A stretch of 64,000 nucleotides of DNA from Xenorhabdus bovienii SS-2004 (GTDB lineage: Bacteria; Pseudomonadota; Gammaproteobacteria; Enterobacterales; Enterobacteriaceae): positions 2,232,001-2,296,000 of the forward strand of contig NC_013892.1 of assembly GCF_000027225.1 (NCBI RefSeq), given 5' to 3'. Below the pieces are notes generated by a model that saw only the letters and a program-made list of their open reading frames with translations, searched no databases and had not been told where the DNA came from. A program made the position numbers and the translations under genes. Shown in pieces: positions 43,478 to 53,689 of this stretch. Positions within the stretch are counted from its first letter, which is position 1, and each line of letters begins with the position of its first letter.

Positions 43478-44110
43478 TCACTCGGTTTTATCAGCATACT
43501 CACACAGATCTTCAATAATACAAGATCCACAGCGAGGTTTACGGGCAATACAGGTATAGCGGCCGTGTAGAATCAACCAATGATGGCAATCAAGCTTGAA
43601 TTCATCCGGTACAACTTTCAGTAATGTTCTCTCGACTTCATCAACGTTTTTCCCTGGGGCAAATTGGGTACGATTGCAGACACGAAATATATGCGTATCG
43701 ACGGCGATTGTTGGCCAGCCAAAAGCAGTATTTAAAACGACATTAGCAGTCTTGCGGCCAACTCCCGGCAGTGCTTCCAGAGCTGCGCGATCTTCCGGTA
43801 CTTCGCCCTGGTGTTTTTCTAACAAAATGCGGCAGGTTTTAATTACGTTCTCGGCTTTGGTGTTATATAATCCGATGGTTTTTATATACTCTTTCAGATT
43901 GTCAACACCCAAATTGAGGATAGTCTGTGGAGTATTGGCAACCGGATACAACTTTGTGGTCGCTTTATTGACGCTGACGTCAGTCGCCTGTGCTGACAGT
44001 AATACAGATATCAGCAACTCAAAAGGAGAATTGAAAGCCAACTCGGTGGTTGGCTGTGGGTTGTTATTCTGTAAGCGGGTTAAAATTGCTATCCGTTTTT
44101 GTTGATTCAT
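43478..44110 (-). CDS. nth: Endonuclease III
   Basis: Nth is a DNA glycosylase/AP lyase for oxidised pyrimidines. The 210-aa protein has the helix-hairpin-helix with catalytic Lys (LPGVGRKTANVVLN), the catalytic Asp in IAVDTHIFRV, and the C-terminal [4Fe-4S] cysteine set C-x6-C-x2-C-x5-C (CIARKPRCGSCIIEDLC). It is the last gene of the rsx cluster, 14 bp after rsxE. Confidence 0.97.
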   Translation of the reverse strand: MNQQKRIAILTRLQNNNPQPTTELAFNSPFELLISVLLSAQATDVSVNKATTKLYPVANTPQTILNLGVDNLKEYIKTIGLYNTKAENVIKTCRILLEKHQGEVPEDRAALEALPGVGRKTANVVLNTAFGWPTIAVDTHIFRVCNRTQFAPGKNVDEVERTLLKVVPDEFKLDCHHWLILHGRYTCIARKPRCGSCIIEDLCEYADKTE

Positions 44111-44124
44111 ACCTAATTACGTCC

Positions 44125-44832
44125 TTAGCTTTTCGTAATATGGCTGCCACAGCCTTTCTCTACGTTGTCATAGCGACGTGCTTGATTATCAGCCCGATTT
44201 TTGATGCGTTTATCAATGATATATTTTCCTGCCAGCATCAAGCCTAATCCGATGAATGCACCCGGTGGCAGGATGGCTAACAGGAATGGAGAGTCCATAT
44301 GCATAATTTCAAGGCGTAATGATTTTGCCCAACTTCCTAATAACAGATCGGCACCATCAAAAATGGTGCCATTTCCTAAAATTTCTCGTATGGCTCCTAG
44401 TACGAATAGGGAAAAGGTTGCGCCGAGCCCCATTGCAAGGCCATCAATTGTGGAATTGTAGATCGAATTTTTTGATGCGTAAGCTTCAGCACGGCCAATG
44501 ACGATACAGTTAGTCACGATCAAAGGGATAAATATTCCCAATGATTCATATAATCCGAAGGCGAATGCATTGATTAACATCTGGACGGCACTGACGACAG
44601 AGGCAATGATCATCACATAAATAGGAATGCGGATTTCATGGGGAACCCAGTGTCGTAAGGCAGACACCGCAACATTGGTACTTAATAGAACCAATGTTGT
44701 CGCCAATCCCAGCCCCAGAGCATTGGTGGCAGTAGAAGAGACGGCCAGCAAAGGACAAAGCCCCAATAGCTGGACTAATGCGGAGTTGTTTTTCCATAAC
44801 CCTTGAGAAAGTAGTTTTTTGGTTTCACTCAT
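44125..44832 (-). CDS. rsxE: RsxE, electron transport complex subunit E
   Basis: RsxE (RnfE) is an integral membrane subunit of the RSX/Rnf complex, which keeps SoxR reduced in E. coli and couples electron flow to ion movement in other bacteria. The 235-aa protein has about six membrane helices and [22 protein letters not shown] with the conserved Cys; it is paralogous to RsxA. The ATG overlaps the rsxG stop. Confidence 0.95.
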   Translation of the reverse strand: MSETKKLLSQGLWKNNSALVQLLGLCPLLAVSSTATNALGLGLATTLVLLSTNVAVSALRHWVPHEIRIPIYVMIIASVVSAVQMLINAFAFGLYESLGIFIPLIVTNCIVIGRAEAYASKNSIYNSTIDGLAMGLGATFSLFVLGAIREILGNGTIFDGADLLLGSWAKSLRLEIMHMDSPFLLAILPPGAFIGLGLMLAGKYIIDKRIKNRADNQARRYDNVEKGCGSHITKS

Positions 44833-45458
44833 TATTCAGTTCCACAAGTTGGTAGTGAAGAAAGTTGTGCGGGAATGGTTTTCAGATAGAGGGTTGTCCG
44901 TTTAGCTGCATTTATGACGGCACGGGGCGTGATGGTTGCTCCTGTAAATTGGTCAAATTCCCCGCCGTCTTTTTTGACAGCCCAATGAGGGTCGTTGTCT
45001 GAAATGACTTTTTTGTCAGAAAGAGAATAGATCCAATTGGAAATACGTGTGTCAATTTTATCGCCTAAGCCCGGTGTTTCATGATGTTCAGTTACACGAA
45101 CACCGAATACATTGCCTGAAAAATCAGCACCTACCAATAATTGGATTGCACCTGAATAGCCATCTGGTGCGGTACTTTCTATCGCAGCCGCAACAGGAGA
45201 GCCATTTTTACGGGCGAGATAAAGTCTATGGGGTTGTTTGTTGCCCAATGCATCAGCTGTTACCACATAGCATTCATCTTGCATATTGTTGTTATACAGT
45301 GTGGGAGGGACAACTTGATCGAGCAGTATCTTGTGTTGTAGTGCAGCTTGCTCGGCAATCCGATCTTTTGTCAAAGAATAGACAATAGCAGTCAGCCCTG
45401 TAGTGCAGGCCGCAAAAATTGCGAGGGTAATCCCGTGACGTCGCATGGTTTCTAACAT
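44832..45458 (-). CDS. rsxG: RsxG, FMN-binding subunit
   Basis: RsxG (RnfG) has an N-terminal membrane anchor (residues 9-30) and a periplasmic domain that binds FMN covalently through Thr in the [11 protein letters not shown] motif (near residue 175). Length is 208 aa. [12 protein letters not shown] is a family motif. It is transcribed with rsxD (9 bp gap) and rsxE (overlap). Confidence 0.95.
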   Translation of the reverse strand: MLETMRRHGITLAIFAACTTGLTAIVYSLTKDRIAEQAALQHKILLDQVVPPTLYNNNMQDECYVVTADALGNKQPHRLYLARKNGSPVAAAIESTAPDGYSGAIQLLVGADFSGNVFGVRVTEHHETPGLGDKIDTRISNWIYSLSDKKVISDNDPHWAVKKDGGEFDQFTGATITPRAVINAAKRTTLYLKTIPAQLSSLPTCGTE

Positions 45459-45467
45459 GGAATCCCC

Positions 45468-46547
45468 TTATTTATGGCCGTACGCACGAGGTTGGGTGTA
45501 ATGGTCGATCAGTGGCACGCAGATATTTGCCAATAAGACGGCAAATGCTATGGCATCTGGATAACCACCATATACACGAATAACCCAAATCAACATACCA
45601 ATAATAGCACCGTAAATTAGCCGGCCTTTTGATGTGGTTGATGCACTAACCGGATCGGTTGCGATAAAAAATGCGCCCAACATAGTTGCACCGGAAAAAA
45701 TCTGGAGCAAAGGTGGTGAATAGCGGGTTGGGTCGATAAGCCAACTGAGTAAAGCACAGGTGCACAGCGCTAAAATAAATGCGGTAGGGATCTGCCAGCT
45801 AATAACTTTTCTGTTCAGCATAATCAGCCCCCCAACCAGGTAAGCAACATTGACCCATTGCCAGCCAATACCGACCAAAGTGCCTTGTAACATTGGTTGC
45901 TGTAATACTTCATCAATATTGTGGGTCAATCTGCCGGTTTTAAAGCTGTCCAAAGGTGTGGCTTGACTGAGCCCATCGATACCTTGTTGCAGATGAATCA
46001 AAGTAGAACCATCAGGCGTATGCCCTGTAAAGATCACCATCAGGCAATCCCAAGGGGTCAACGTGAGTGCCTGAAAGGACACTGGTGGCAGCCAGCTTGT
46101 CATCTGTACAGGAAATGAGATAAGTAAAACGACATAACCCACCATGGCAGGGTTAAATGGGTTTTGTCCAAGTCCCCCATACAGGTGTTTGGCGATGATA
46201 ATCGCAAAGAATGTGCCAAGTACGATCAGCCACCACGGTGCTAAAGGGGGCAGGCTAATTCCTAATAGTAATCCTGTCACTAGCGCTGAGTTGTCTTTGA
46301 GGAATGGAGCTATTACCTGTTTTTTCATGGAAATGGCTACAGATTCAGCGAGTAAGGCGGTAATAACAGCCAGCAAGATCTGGAATAGGGTTCCATAGCC
46401 AAATAGATAGGTTTGTACCGCAATACCGGGTACGGCGGCTAAAACTACCCACAGCATGAGCTGGCTGGTACTTTTTTGATTGTGTGTAAAAGGCGAACTA
46501 GCGACTTTTAGCTGGTTATTGTCAGTTTTTACTGGCCTGAATTTCAT
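45468..46547 (-). CDS. rsxD: RsxD, FMN-binding membrane subunit
   Basis: RsxD (RnfD, NqrB-like) is a polytopic inner-membrane protein of 359 aa with about nine to ten helices. The motif [17 protein letters not shown] contains the Thr that binds FMN covalently in this family. [16 protein letters not shown] is another family marker. It sits 12 bp after rsxC. Confidence 0.95.
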   Translation of the reverse strand: MKFRPVKTDNNQLKVASSPFTHNQKSTSQLMLWVVLAAVPGIAVQTYLFGYGTLFQILLAVITALLAESVAISMKKQVIAPFLKDNSALVTGLLLGISLPPLAPWWLIVLGTFFAIIIAKHLYGGLGQNPFNPAMVGYVVLLISFPVQMTSWLPPVSFQALTLTPWDCLMVIFTGHTPDGSTLIHLQQGIDGLSQATPLDSFKTGRLTHNIDEVLQQPMLQGTLVGIGWQWVNVAYLVGGLIMLNRKVISWQIPTAFILALCTCALLSWLIDPTRYSPPLLQIFSGATMLGAFFIATDPVSASTTSKGRLIYGAIIGMLIWVIRVYGGYPDAIAFAVLLANICVPLIDHYTQPRAYGHK

Positions 46548-46559
46548 CGATAAATATCA

Positions 46560-48566
46560 CTATTCTGTTGGAGTTTCTTGTTTTTCTAGCGCTGCTTTTT
46601 TGGCTTTCACACGAGCAATGGCCGCAGCGACGGCAGCTTTGCGTGGATCAATCTCTTCCGGTACAGCGGTAATATCTTCTTGCTGTGGCGTAGGTTCGGA
46701 CTGATTTTGCGCGGCTTTTTTAGCTTTAGCGCGAGCGATGGCCGCAGCGACGGCTGCCTTACGTGGATCTTGTTTATCATCCGCGTTATTTGGTGAATCT
46801 TTTTGTGACGTTGTCACCACTTCACTTTGAGTCGCTTTTTTCGCTTTTACTCTGGCTATTGCGGCTGCAAGTGCAGCTTTGCGGAGATCATCACTTTCAG
46901 TTGGTGTGGCGGGTTCTGTATTTACAGTTATTGTTGCTGGTTTCTCTGCCTGACGAGTACGCAATTGTTCTTTTCTGGCCTTACGTGCTGCAATAGCTGC
47001 TTCATTATCAGGCAATTTCCCAGCTTGAACATTGATAGCTTCACCCGCATTTTTCTGTTTTTCCTTCACTCTGCTAAGAGCCGCCTGTATAGCGCTTTGA
47101 TCTTTGCTATCCACTTGAACAGCCGATTTTTTATGGCGTTCCTCTCGAGCCAGTTTTTCTTGTTCCATACGCGATTGTTTGGCTTCAAAGCGGATTTTGG
47201 CTTCAGCCGAACGGCGTGTTTCTGCATCTATGGCGCGTATTTCTGCTTTTTCCTGACGGTAGTATTGAACCAAAGGAATATTGCTTGGACATACGTAAGC
47301 ACAGGCACCACACTCAATACAGTCGAACAGATGATGATTTTTGGCTTTTTTATGTTCCTGCCCGCGACTGAACCAATAAAGCTGCTGAGGTAATAGCCCC
47401 GCCGGGCAAGCTTCAACACATAAGCCACAGCGGATACAGGCCTCTTCAACCGTTTTCGGTTCCATTTCCTGAATGGAAGGGGCAAGAATGCAGTTACTGA
47501 TTTTGACGACAGGTACGTTTAAATCTGGCAGGGTAAAGCCCATTAATGGCCCTCCCATAATAACCATTTGTTCTGACTTGGCTTTGAATCCTGCTTGTTG
47601 CAGTAGGAATTGAACGGGAGTACCCAGACGCGCCCAGAAGTTTCCGGGTGCAGTAACGGCTTCTCCAGTCAGAGTCACGATACGTTCGATTAACGGTTCT
47701 CCATCGATAATAGCTCGTTTGATGGCCATGACTGTGCCGACATTCTGCATGAGAACACCAATATCGGAGGAACGCCCGCCAGATGGTACTTCTTTACCTG
47801 TCAGGATTTTGGTAAGTTGCTTTGCACCACCAGACGGGTATTTTGTGGGAATAACACGTACAACGATGGAGTCGTCACCATTAAGAGCGGTATTCAGCGC
47901 ATCAATCGCTTCAGGCTTATTATCTTCAATACCAATCAACACTCGTTCTGGATTGAGTAAGTGCATCAAAATGCGTATACCTTCAATCACTTCGTTGGCA
48001 TGTTCCTGTATCAGACGATCATCTGCTGTGATGTACGGTTCACACTCTGCTGCATTGATGATCAACGTTTTTAAATCATGCCGACTACCTTGTAGTTTTG
48101 ACGCGGTAGGGAAGCCCGCACCACCCAGACCGGCAATACCTGCCTGTTGAATGCGTTGCAATAAAGTGCTGGTATTGAGGGAAGTGTAATCCGTGGTTTG
48201 AATACGTTCACACCATTTATCTTTACCATCTGGATACAGGCGGACACATAATTCTTTCAGTCCGGAAGGGTGAGCAGTGACACAGGGTTCAATTGCCGTG
48301 ATAGTCCCTGACGTAGATGCATGAACGGGCACGGTACGGCCTGTACCAACCGTCAAAGGTTGGCCTTTCAGTACCTTGTCACCAACTTTAACCAGTAATT
48401 CACCTTCTGGGCCTAAATGTTGTTGCAGAGGAATAATTAATTCATCCGGTATTGGTGCGTAGCGTAATGGGGTACGGCTGGATTGCAGTTTCATTTCTGG
48501 TGGATGGATACCACCCTCAAAATCCCAGATTTTATTTTTGTTAAGCAAGTTGAACAGATTAAACAT
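46560..48566 (-). CDS. rsxC: RsxC, iron-sulfur subunit
   Basis: RsxC (RnfC) is the peripheral subunit that is thought to take electrons from NADH. The 668-aa protein has the N-terminal Rnf barrel ([14 protein letters not shown]), [13 protein letters not shown] flavin/NADH fold, two 4Fe-4S motifs ([15 protein letters not shown] and [15 protein letters not shown] at about 365-430) and a long C-terminal Ala/Lys-rich tail with repeated [19 protein letters not shown] units. The tail length varies between species. I start it at 48566; the upstream frame to 48602 overlaps rsxB further. It overlaps rsxB by 8 bp. Confidence 0.95.
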   Translation of the reverse strand: MFNLFNLLNKNKIWDFEGGIHPPEMKLQSSRTPLRYAPIPDELIIPLQQHLGPEGELLVKVGDKVLKGQPLTVGTGRTVPVHASTSGTITAIEPCVTAHPSGLKELCVRLYPDGKDKWCERIQTTDYTSLNTSTLLQRIQQAGIAGLGGAGFPTASKLQGSRHDLKTLIINAAECEPYITADDRLIQEHANEVIEGIRILMHLLNPERVLIGIEDNKPEAIDALNTALNGDDSIVVRVIPTKYPSGGAKQLTKILTGKEVPSGGRSSDIGVLMQNVGTVMAIKRAIIDGEPLIERIVTLTGEAVTAPGNFWARLGTPVQFLLQQAGFKAKSEQMVIMGGPLMGFTLPDLNVPVVKISNCILAPSIQEMEPKTVEEACIRCGLCVEACPAGLLPQQLYWFSRGQEHKKAKNHHLFDCIECGACAYVCPSNIPLVQYYRQEKAEIRAIDAETRRSAEAKIRFEAKQSRMEQEKLAREERHKKSAVQVDSKDQSAIQAALSRVKEKQKNAGEAINVQAGKLPDNEAAIAARKARKEQLRTRQAEKPATITVNTEPATPTESDDLRKAALAAAIARVKAKKATQSEVVTTSQKDSPNNADDKQDPRKAAVAAAIARAKAKKAAQNQSEPTPQQEDITAVPEEIDPRKAAVAAAIARVKAKKAALEKQETPTE
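46591..46890. repeat. rsxC: 120-bp-period repeats in the rsxC tail
   Basis: Three copies of about 58 bp at 46591, 46711 and 46831 (exactly 120 bp apart) encode the Ala/Lys helix unit [17 protein letters not shown]. The units are separated by divergent acidic/polar spacers. It is a coding repeat, not a CRISPR, and may be prone to slippage or recombination. Confidence 0.85.
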
Positions 48567-49176
48567 TAGCTTTAACCTCAACAGGCTTAGTAGGAGAAAC
48601 AAAGATTGGATTAATCGGAATATTTCTGACTGGAATGGAATTCAAATCCCATTTCCAGTTTGATGTAGTAGTAGCGACAGGGATCATTGTGATGCAATCT
48701 GTTGGACAGGGTGCGACACACAGATCACAGCCAGTACAGAGATCTTCAACTACAGTGTGTATTGCACGGTTTGCGCCAATAATGGCATCGACCGGACATG
48801 CCTGAATGCATTTGGTGCAGCCTATGCAGTTCTCCTCATCAATGAAAGCCACCTTTCTTGCCGGATTCTGAACACTGTCATCGCCATCCAGCGGCTGAGG
48901 GTCAACACCCAGCAACTCGGCCATTTTGAGCATTACCTGCTCTCCGCCTGGAGCGCATTTGTTTATCATCTCTCCATTATTGGTAATTGCTTCTGCATAC
49001 GGGCGACAGCCCGGGTAGCTACATTGCCCACATTGGCTCTGAGGCAACAGGTTGTCAATTTTCTCAACAATAGGATCTTCTTCCACTTTAAAACGACGGG
49101 CAGCAAAACCTAGAATTAAGCCAAAGGCTAATCCCAGCAGGCTCAACACACCGATAGCAATCCATAATGACATCAT
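48559..49176 (-). CDS. rsxB: RsxB, ferredoxin-like subunit
   Basis: RsxB (RnfB) has an N-terminal membrane anchor (residues 3-25), a domain with [16 protein letters not shown], and two 4Fe-4S clusters ([16 protein letters not shown] and [16 protein letters not shown]). The length of 205 aa is slightly more than E. coli (192 aa), with the extra at the C-terminus. Its ATG overlaps the rsxA stop. Confidence 0.95.
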   Translation of the reverse strand: MMSLWIAIGVLSLLGLAFGLILGFAARRFKVEEDPIVEKIDNLLPQSQCGQCSYPGCRPYAEAITNNGEMINKCAPGGEQVMLKMAELLGVDPQPLDGDDSVQNPARKVAFIDEENCIGCTKCIQACPVDAIIGANRAIHTVVEDLCTGCDLCVAPCPTDCITMIPVATTTSNWKWDLNSIPVRNIPINPIFVSPTKPVEVKANV

Positions 49177-49757
49177 TAGAATTTCACCAAACCACTAAAG
49201 CCCATAAATGCAAGGGACATCAACCCTGCAGTAATAAGCCCTATCGATGAACCACGAAAAGGAGCAGGAATGTTGGCAACTGCCAGACGTTCACGAATGG
49301 CGGCGAACAGTACCATCACAAGGGAAAAACCGACTGCGGCGCTGAAACCATATATAGCTGATTGCAGAAAGTTATGTGATTGATTGACGTTCAGCAACGC
49401 GACACCGAGAACAGCGCAGTTAGTTGTGATCAATGGCAGAAAAATTCCCAATAACCGATAGAGCGCCGGGCTGGTTTTTCGGACGACCAACTCGGTGAAT
49501 TGGACGACAACGGCGATAACGAGGATAAAACTCAGTGTGCGTAAATAAACTAAATCCAATGGTACAAGAATAAAGGTGTTTATCAGCCATGAACTGATGG
49601 AGGCGAGGGTCAGAACAAATGTTGTTGCCAGCCCCATGCCAATGGCTGTTTCGAGTTTTTTGGAAACGCCCATAAAAGGACATAAGCCCAAAAATTTTAC
49701 TAAAACAAAATTATTAACTAACACTGTGCCAATAAATAAAAGAAGGTATTCAGTCAT
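49176..49757 (-). CDS. rsxA: RsxA, electron transport complex subunit A
   Basis: RsxA (RnfA) is a membrane protein of 193 aa with six helices and the pattern [18 protein letters not shown] with its conserved Cys; paralogue of RsxE. It begins the rsxABCDGE-nth operon. The frame is open to 49865, but the family N-terminus [16 protein letters not shown] points to 49757, with CAGGT upstream. Confidence 0.95.
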   Translation of the reverse strand: MTEYLLLFIGTVLVNNFVLVKFLGLCPFMGVSKKLETAIGMGLATTFVLTLASISSWLINTFILVPLDLVYLRTLSFILVIAVVVQFTELVVRKTSPALYRLLGIFLPLITTNCAVLGVALLNVNQSHNFLQSAIYGFSAAVGFSLVMVLFAAIRERLAVANIPAPFRGSSIGLITAGLMSLAFMGFSGLVKF

Positions 49758-49881
49758 TGCTATACCTGAAAATAATATATTTGAAAGTAAAGTACTGTTT
49801 ATAGTCAATGTAAATGACAGAGATTGCCCCACCTTGCGATGAAACAAGCGGGGCAATGATAACAATCGATTGTGGGGGATG

Positions 49882-50322
49882 TTATCGATCTTGTGTGAAA
49901 GTCATTTTCACCCGATGGGAACGCTTGATATAAGGAACGAAAACAGCGGCAGCTAATAGCGGCCATAACAGCGAACGAATAGCCATCTCGTCAGAAATGG
50001 GGGAAAAGGCGAAGGTTTTTATGGCAATTAGAACAGAGACCATGAGCCAGATAATAAAGATTCGCGGGAATCTTTTTGAATGAATAAAAAGCAGCTTTAA
50101 TACCCAAAGAGTAAAACACCACATCATTGCAGTGGTTAATACGGATATATACCACATAGTGGTGAAGTTTCCGTCTACTTGGTGGATAGCTTCGTTTCTG
50201 TAGATGAGCGTTATTAAATATAGCAACAGCATTAAACTGGCCGCAATAAGTGTCATAATCAGATAGGCGGCGGGAGCCAATAACCAGCCGTTAATACGGT
50301 AATAATCATTGGATTGATACAT
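49882..50322 (-). CDS. ydgK: YdgK, DUF2569 inner-membrane protein
   Basis: This 146-aa membrane protein with four hydrophobic segments begins [18 protein letters not shown], the DUF2569 pattern. It lies just upstream of rsxA, as ydgK does in E. coli. Function is unknown. GGAG lies 13 bases before the ATG, which is long. The E. coli neighbour cnu (an Hha-family gene) is not present between it and ydgJ. Confidence 0.85.
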   Translation of the reverse strand: MYQSNDYYRINGWLLAPAAYLIMTLIAASLMLLLYLITLIYRNEAIHQVDGNFTTMWYISVLTTAMMWCFTLWVLKLLFIHSKRFPRIFIIWLMVSVLIAIKTFAFSPISDEMAIRSLLWPLLAAAVFVPYIKRSHRVKMTFTQDR

Positions 50323-50472
50323 AAAGAATCTTCACTCCATGATGAGCGTTTTGATATAGGAAAAAGATAGTAACACAGGAACTTTGATTATTTGCTAATT
50401 GGTGAAAAGTGGTGATATTTTCTGACCTCTTGATACTCGTTAGCTGTATTACAAAAATTTTGAGAGGTGGTT

Positions 50473-51519
50473 ATGAGTGATTTTTTAAAAGTTGGCTTAG
50501 TAGGGTATGGTTATGCAAGCAAAACGTTCCATGCGCCATTAATTGCAGGTACATCTAATGTTGAATTAGCTGCGATTTCCAGCAGTGATACAGAAAAAGT
50601 CAGAAAAGATTGGCCGACTGTTACTGTAGTTTCCTCGCCGGAAGCATTATTCAGTGATCCAAATATTGACCTGATTGTGATCCCAACGCCCAATGATACT
50701 CATTATCCATTGGCACAGAAAGCGCTAGCAGCCGGTAAACATGTCGTAGTTGATAAACCTTTCACCATCACAGTAGAAGAAGCAGAAGCACTTAAGGAGC
50801 AGGCGGAAGAGGCTAACTTGTTGCTGTCTGTCTTCCATAATCGTCGTTGGGATGCCGGTTTTTTAACAGTTAAGTCATTGATTCAAGAAAATCGATTGGG
50901 AAAATTGAAATATTATGAATCCCACTTTGACCGCTACCGTCCGGTGGTTCGTCAGCGCTGGCGGGAAGCTGCGGGAGCTGGTGGAGGAATTTGGTACGAT
51001 CTGGGGCCTCATTTATTGGATCAGGCGGTTCAACTCTTTGGTAAGCCACATGCTATCACCGTGAATTTAGGTATGATTCGTCCTAATGCCGAGGCGGTGG
51101 ATTATTTTCATGCTCAGTTGAATTATCCAGATTTGAACGTTGTATTGCATGCAACAACAGTCGCAGCGGCAGAGTCTCCGATTTATATACTGCATGGTAT
51201 GGAAGGTAGTTATGTGAAGTATGGTTTGGACACACAAGAAGAGCGCTTGAAAGCAGGGGAAAGACCACCACGGACTGATTGGGGATACGATATACGTGAT
51301 GGAAGCGTGACAATGTCACAAGGAGACGATTTGATAACGCAAATTATTCCGACTCTACCGGGCAATTATGGAGCATATTATGCGGCTATCCGTGATGCTA
51401 TTGTGGCTGGGAAATCCAACCCTGTGACGGCAGACGAGGCTATTTTGATCATGAAACTGATTGAAGCCGGTGAAAAATCGGCAAAAGAGCAACGCACGAT
51501 CCTTATCGACTGGGAATGA
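50473..51519 (+). CDS. ydgJ: YdgJ, Gfo/Idh/MocA-family oxidoreductase
   Basis: This 348-aa protein has an N-terminal Rossmann domain (GLVGYGYASKTFHAPLI; AGKHVVVDKPFTIT with the conserved Lys) and a C-terminal substrate domain with GGGIWYDLGPHLLDQA. It is probably an NAD(P)-dependent sugar or polyol dehydrogenase; substrate unknown. GAGG precedes the ATG at 50473. The next gene starts 22 bp after its stop. Confidence 0.93.
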   Translation: MSDFLKVGLVGYGYASKTFHAPLIAGTSNVELAAISSSDTEKVRKDWPTVTVVSSPEALFSDPNIDLIVIPTPNDTHYPLAQKALAAGKHVVVDKPFTITVEEAEALKEQAEEANLLLSVFHNRRWDAGFLTVKSLIQENRLGKLKYYESHFDRYRPVVRQRWREAAGAGGGIWYDLGPHLLDQAVQLFGKPHAITVNLGMIRPNAEAVDYFHAQLNYPDLNVVLHATTVAAAESPIYILHGMEGSYVKYGLDTQEERLKAGERPPRTDWGYDIRDGSVTMSQGDDLITQIIPTLPGNYGAYYAAIRDAIVAGKSNPVTADEAILIMKLIEAGEKSAKEQRTILIDWE

Positions 51520-51541
51520 TAGAGCAAGGGGAACAATAGTG

Positions 51542-52519
51542 ATGAGCTGGTGGCAGAAGTTAAGAATCGACCCTTTTCTGGTAACACTAATTACAGTAGT
51601 GATCATCGCAACGCTTTTCCCCTGTGAAGGAGAATCGAAGAAGTGGTTTCAATATTTGACGACCGCGGCTATTGCACTTCTGTTTTTCATGCATGGAGCC
51701 AAACTGTCCCGTGGTGCGATTTTAGCGGGAATTGGGCACTGGCGGCTGCATCTGGTGATTTTCTTGAGTACCTTTGTTTTGTTCCCGATATTGGGAATGG
51801 GGCTGTATTTTATTGTACCGGAATGGCTGTCGCCAACGGTCTATATGGGATTTCTTTATCTTTGCGCTTTGCCTGCTACTGTGCAATCTGCTATCGCCTT
51901 TACTTCGGTAGCAAAGGGCAATGTCGCAGCAGCCATATGCAGTGCTTCGGCTTCCAGTTTGTTGGGGGTGTTTGTTTCTCCATTATTGGTCGGCTTGTTG
52001 ATTCAGACTAATGATGGTCATACTGATACGTGGAAAGCAATAAAAGATATTATCCTGCAACTGATGGTGCCATTTATTGTCGGGCATCTATCGCGCCCAT
52101 TAATTGCCAGTTGGGTGGAAAAACATAAAAAATTAGTCAACTCTACTGACCGATCTTCTATTTTGCTGGTGGTGTATGTTGCATTCAGTGAGGCGGTGGT
52201 GGAGGGTATCTGGCATAAAATTGATGCTTACTCGCTTATGATTATTGGCGTCGTGTGCTGTGTTTTATTGACTATGATATTGATGATTAATGTATACAGC
52301 TCGCGTTTGTTTGGGTTCAGTAAAGAAGATGAAATTACTATTGTCTTCTGTGGCTCTAAAAAAAGCCTCGCCAATGGTGTACCGATGGCTAATGTATTGT
52401 TTCCTGCTCCAATGGTAGGTGTGATGCTGCTACCGTTGATGATTTTTCATCAGATTCAATTGATGGTTTGTGCAGTACTTGCCCGGCGTTATGCAAGGCG
52501 TCCAAAAAAGGCAGATTAA
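51542..52519 (+). CDS. Putative sodium/bile acid symporter family (BASS) transporter
   Basis: This 325-aa membrane protein with about nine to ten helices belongs to the SBF-like (YfeH-type) group: FMHGAKLSRGAIL, YLCALPATVQSAIAFTSVAKGN, CSASASSLLGVFVSPLL and KSLANGVPMANVLFP near the end. Family members carry organic anions with sodium; the substrate here is unknown. I start it at 51542 (GGGGA upstream). In E. coli no such gene lies between ydgJ and add, so this is an insertion or a rearranged neighbour. It is probably co-transcribed with ydgJ. Confidence 0.88.
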   Translation: MSWWQKLRIDPFLVTLITVVIIATLFPCEGESKKWFQYLTTAAIALLFFMHGAKLSRGAILAGIGHWRLHLVIFLSTFVLFPILGMGLYFIVPEWLSPTVYMGFLYLCALPATVQSAIAFTSVAKGNVAAAICSASASSLLGVFVSPLLVGLLIQTNDGHTDTWKAIKDIILQLMVPFIVGHLSRPLIASWVEKHKKLVNSTDRSSILLVVYVAFSEAVVEGIWHKIDAYSLMIIGVVCCVLLTMILMINVYSSRLFGFSKEDEITIVFCGSKKSLANGVPMANVLFPAPMVGVMLLPLMIFHQIQLMVCAVLARRYARRPKKAD

Positions 52520-52559
52520 TTTTCTGCCTTCTCAATAAAGACTGCTTTTTAGCAGTCTT
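52508..52559. terminator. Two hairpins between convergent genes
   Basis: AAGGCAGA/TCTGCCTT (52508-52530) overlaps the end of the BASS gene, and AAGACTGCT/AGCAGTCTT (52538-52559) ends at the add stop. On the minus strand the second is followed by TATT and can terminate add; the first faces plus-strand transcripts. Confidence 0.65.
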
Positions 52560-53561
52560 CTAGCGATTTGCAGCCTTGGTTTTCAGCGCTTGTTTTTCTG
52601 CTTCACTGAGGAATGCAGTTTTCAACCCATTAATCTGTGCTTGTCGGATTTGTTCGGGTGATAACCCAGCTGCAGGAGCAGCAACGTTATATTCGTGGTG
52701 AATTTCGATCCCTTCAACCGCTGGATCATCTGTATTGATTGATGCCAGAATGCCATGAGCAAGGAATTGTTTCAGTGGATGGGTTGACAGGGAATTTACT
52801 GTACTGGTTTGTAGGTTCGATGTCAGACAAGATTCAATACCGATGCCGTGTTTTGCCAGGTAATCCATCAATGCGGGATCGGTAATTGCTTTCACGCCGT
52901 GACCAATCCGGGTTGCTCCCAATTCACGAATAGCATGCCAAATACTTTCTGCACCAGCAGCTTCTCCAGCATGTACACTAATGTTCCAACCTGCATCACG
53001 TGCTTGGATAAAATGCTGCTCAAACAAATAACCAGGGAAGCCAAGCTCATCACCGGCCAGATCCAGCGCTGTAATGTGTTGCTTATGAGCGAGAAGGCCA
53101 GACAGTTCCTGAGTACAGGCCTTTTCGCCAAACGTTCTGCTTAGAATGCCGATCAGCCGGATCTGAACATCAAGTTGCTGACTGGCAGAGTGAACACCAT
53201 CAATTACGGCCTCAACCACTCCTTCAACAGGGAGCTGATGTTTCATCGCCATGTAGTAAGGTGAGAAACGCAGTTCTGCATAATCAAGCCCAGCATTGAC
53301 TGCATCTTCAACATTTTCAATGGCAACGCGGCGGCAGGCATCTAAATCTGCGAGTACCGTTACCCCCCAATCCAGTTTTTGCAGGAAGCTGATAAGATTG
53401 GGTTCGTTTTCAGTAATCTGGACATGAGGACGCAATGCTTCCAGCTCATAAGCCGGTAACGGGATATTATACTGACGGGCGAGTTCCAGAATGGTTTCAG
53501 GACGAATGTTGCCGTCAAGGTGACGGTGTAAATCGGTCAATGGAAGCCGTATATCAATCAT
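52560..53561 (-). CDS. add: Adenosine deaminase
   Basis: Add deaminates adenosine and deoxyadenosine to inosine. The 333-aa metallo-TIM-barrel protein has the zinc pair [10 protein letters not shown], the substrate Glu/His in [12 protein letters not shown], and the zinc Asp in [11 protein letters not shown]. The length matches E. coli (333 aa). Confidence 0.97.
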   Translation of the reverse strand: MIDIRLPLTDLHRHLDGNIRPETILELARQYNIPLPAYELEALRPHVQITENEPNLISFLQKLDWGVTVLADLDACRRVAIENVEDAVNAGLDYAELRFSPYYMAMKHQLPVEGVVEAVIDGVHSASQQLDVQIRLIGILSRTFGEKACTQELSGLLAHKQHITALDLAGDELGFPGYLFEQHFIQARDAGWNISVHAGEAAGAESIWHAIRELGATRIGHGVKAITDPALMDYLAKHGIGIESCLTSNLQTSTVNSLSTHPLKQFLAHGILASINTDDPAVEGIEIHHEYNVAAPAAGLSPEQIRQAQINGLKTAFLSEAEKQALKTKAANR

Positions 53562-53598
53562 TTTTTATCCTTATTATCAAATAGATATATACAAAAAA

Positions 53599-53620
53599 GC
53601 CAGTCAACACATTGACTGGC
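53599..53620 (-). terminator. Terminator after ydgA
   Basis: GCCAGTCAA (53599-53607) and TTGACTGGC (53612-53620) form a stem; on the minus strand it is followed by TTTTTTGTAT. It lies 70 bp past the ydgA stop and before add. Confidence 0.8.
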
Positions 53621-53689
53621 AAGAAAATGAAAGTACTATCGAAGTTTTTGCGATCTCGTATATATAATCAAACGGGTCTGTCTGCCATA

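Noticed and set aside
43596..44105. 169-codon plus-strand frame opposite nth
   Set aside because: The nth frame on the other strand has all endonuclease III motifs; the plus frame resembles nothing.
46591..46890. Regular repeats as a CRISPR array
   Set aside because: The units are coding, diverged and in frame with rsxC, with no constant repeat/spacer pattern and no cas genes.
46827..47393. 188-codon plus-strand frame opposite rsxC
   Set aside because: It is an antisense shadow of the repetitive, stop-poor rsxC tail and iron-sulfur region; Phe/Cys-rich product with no family likeness.
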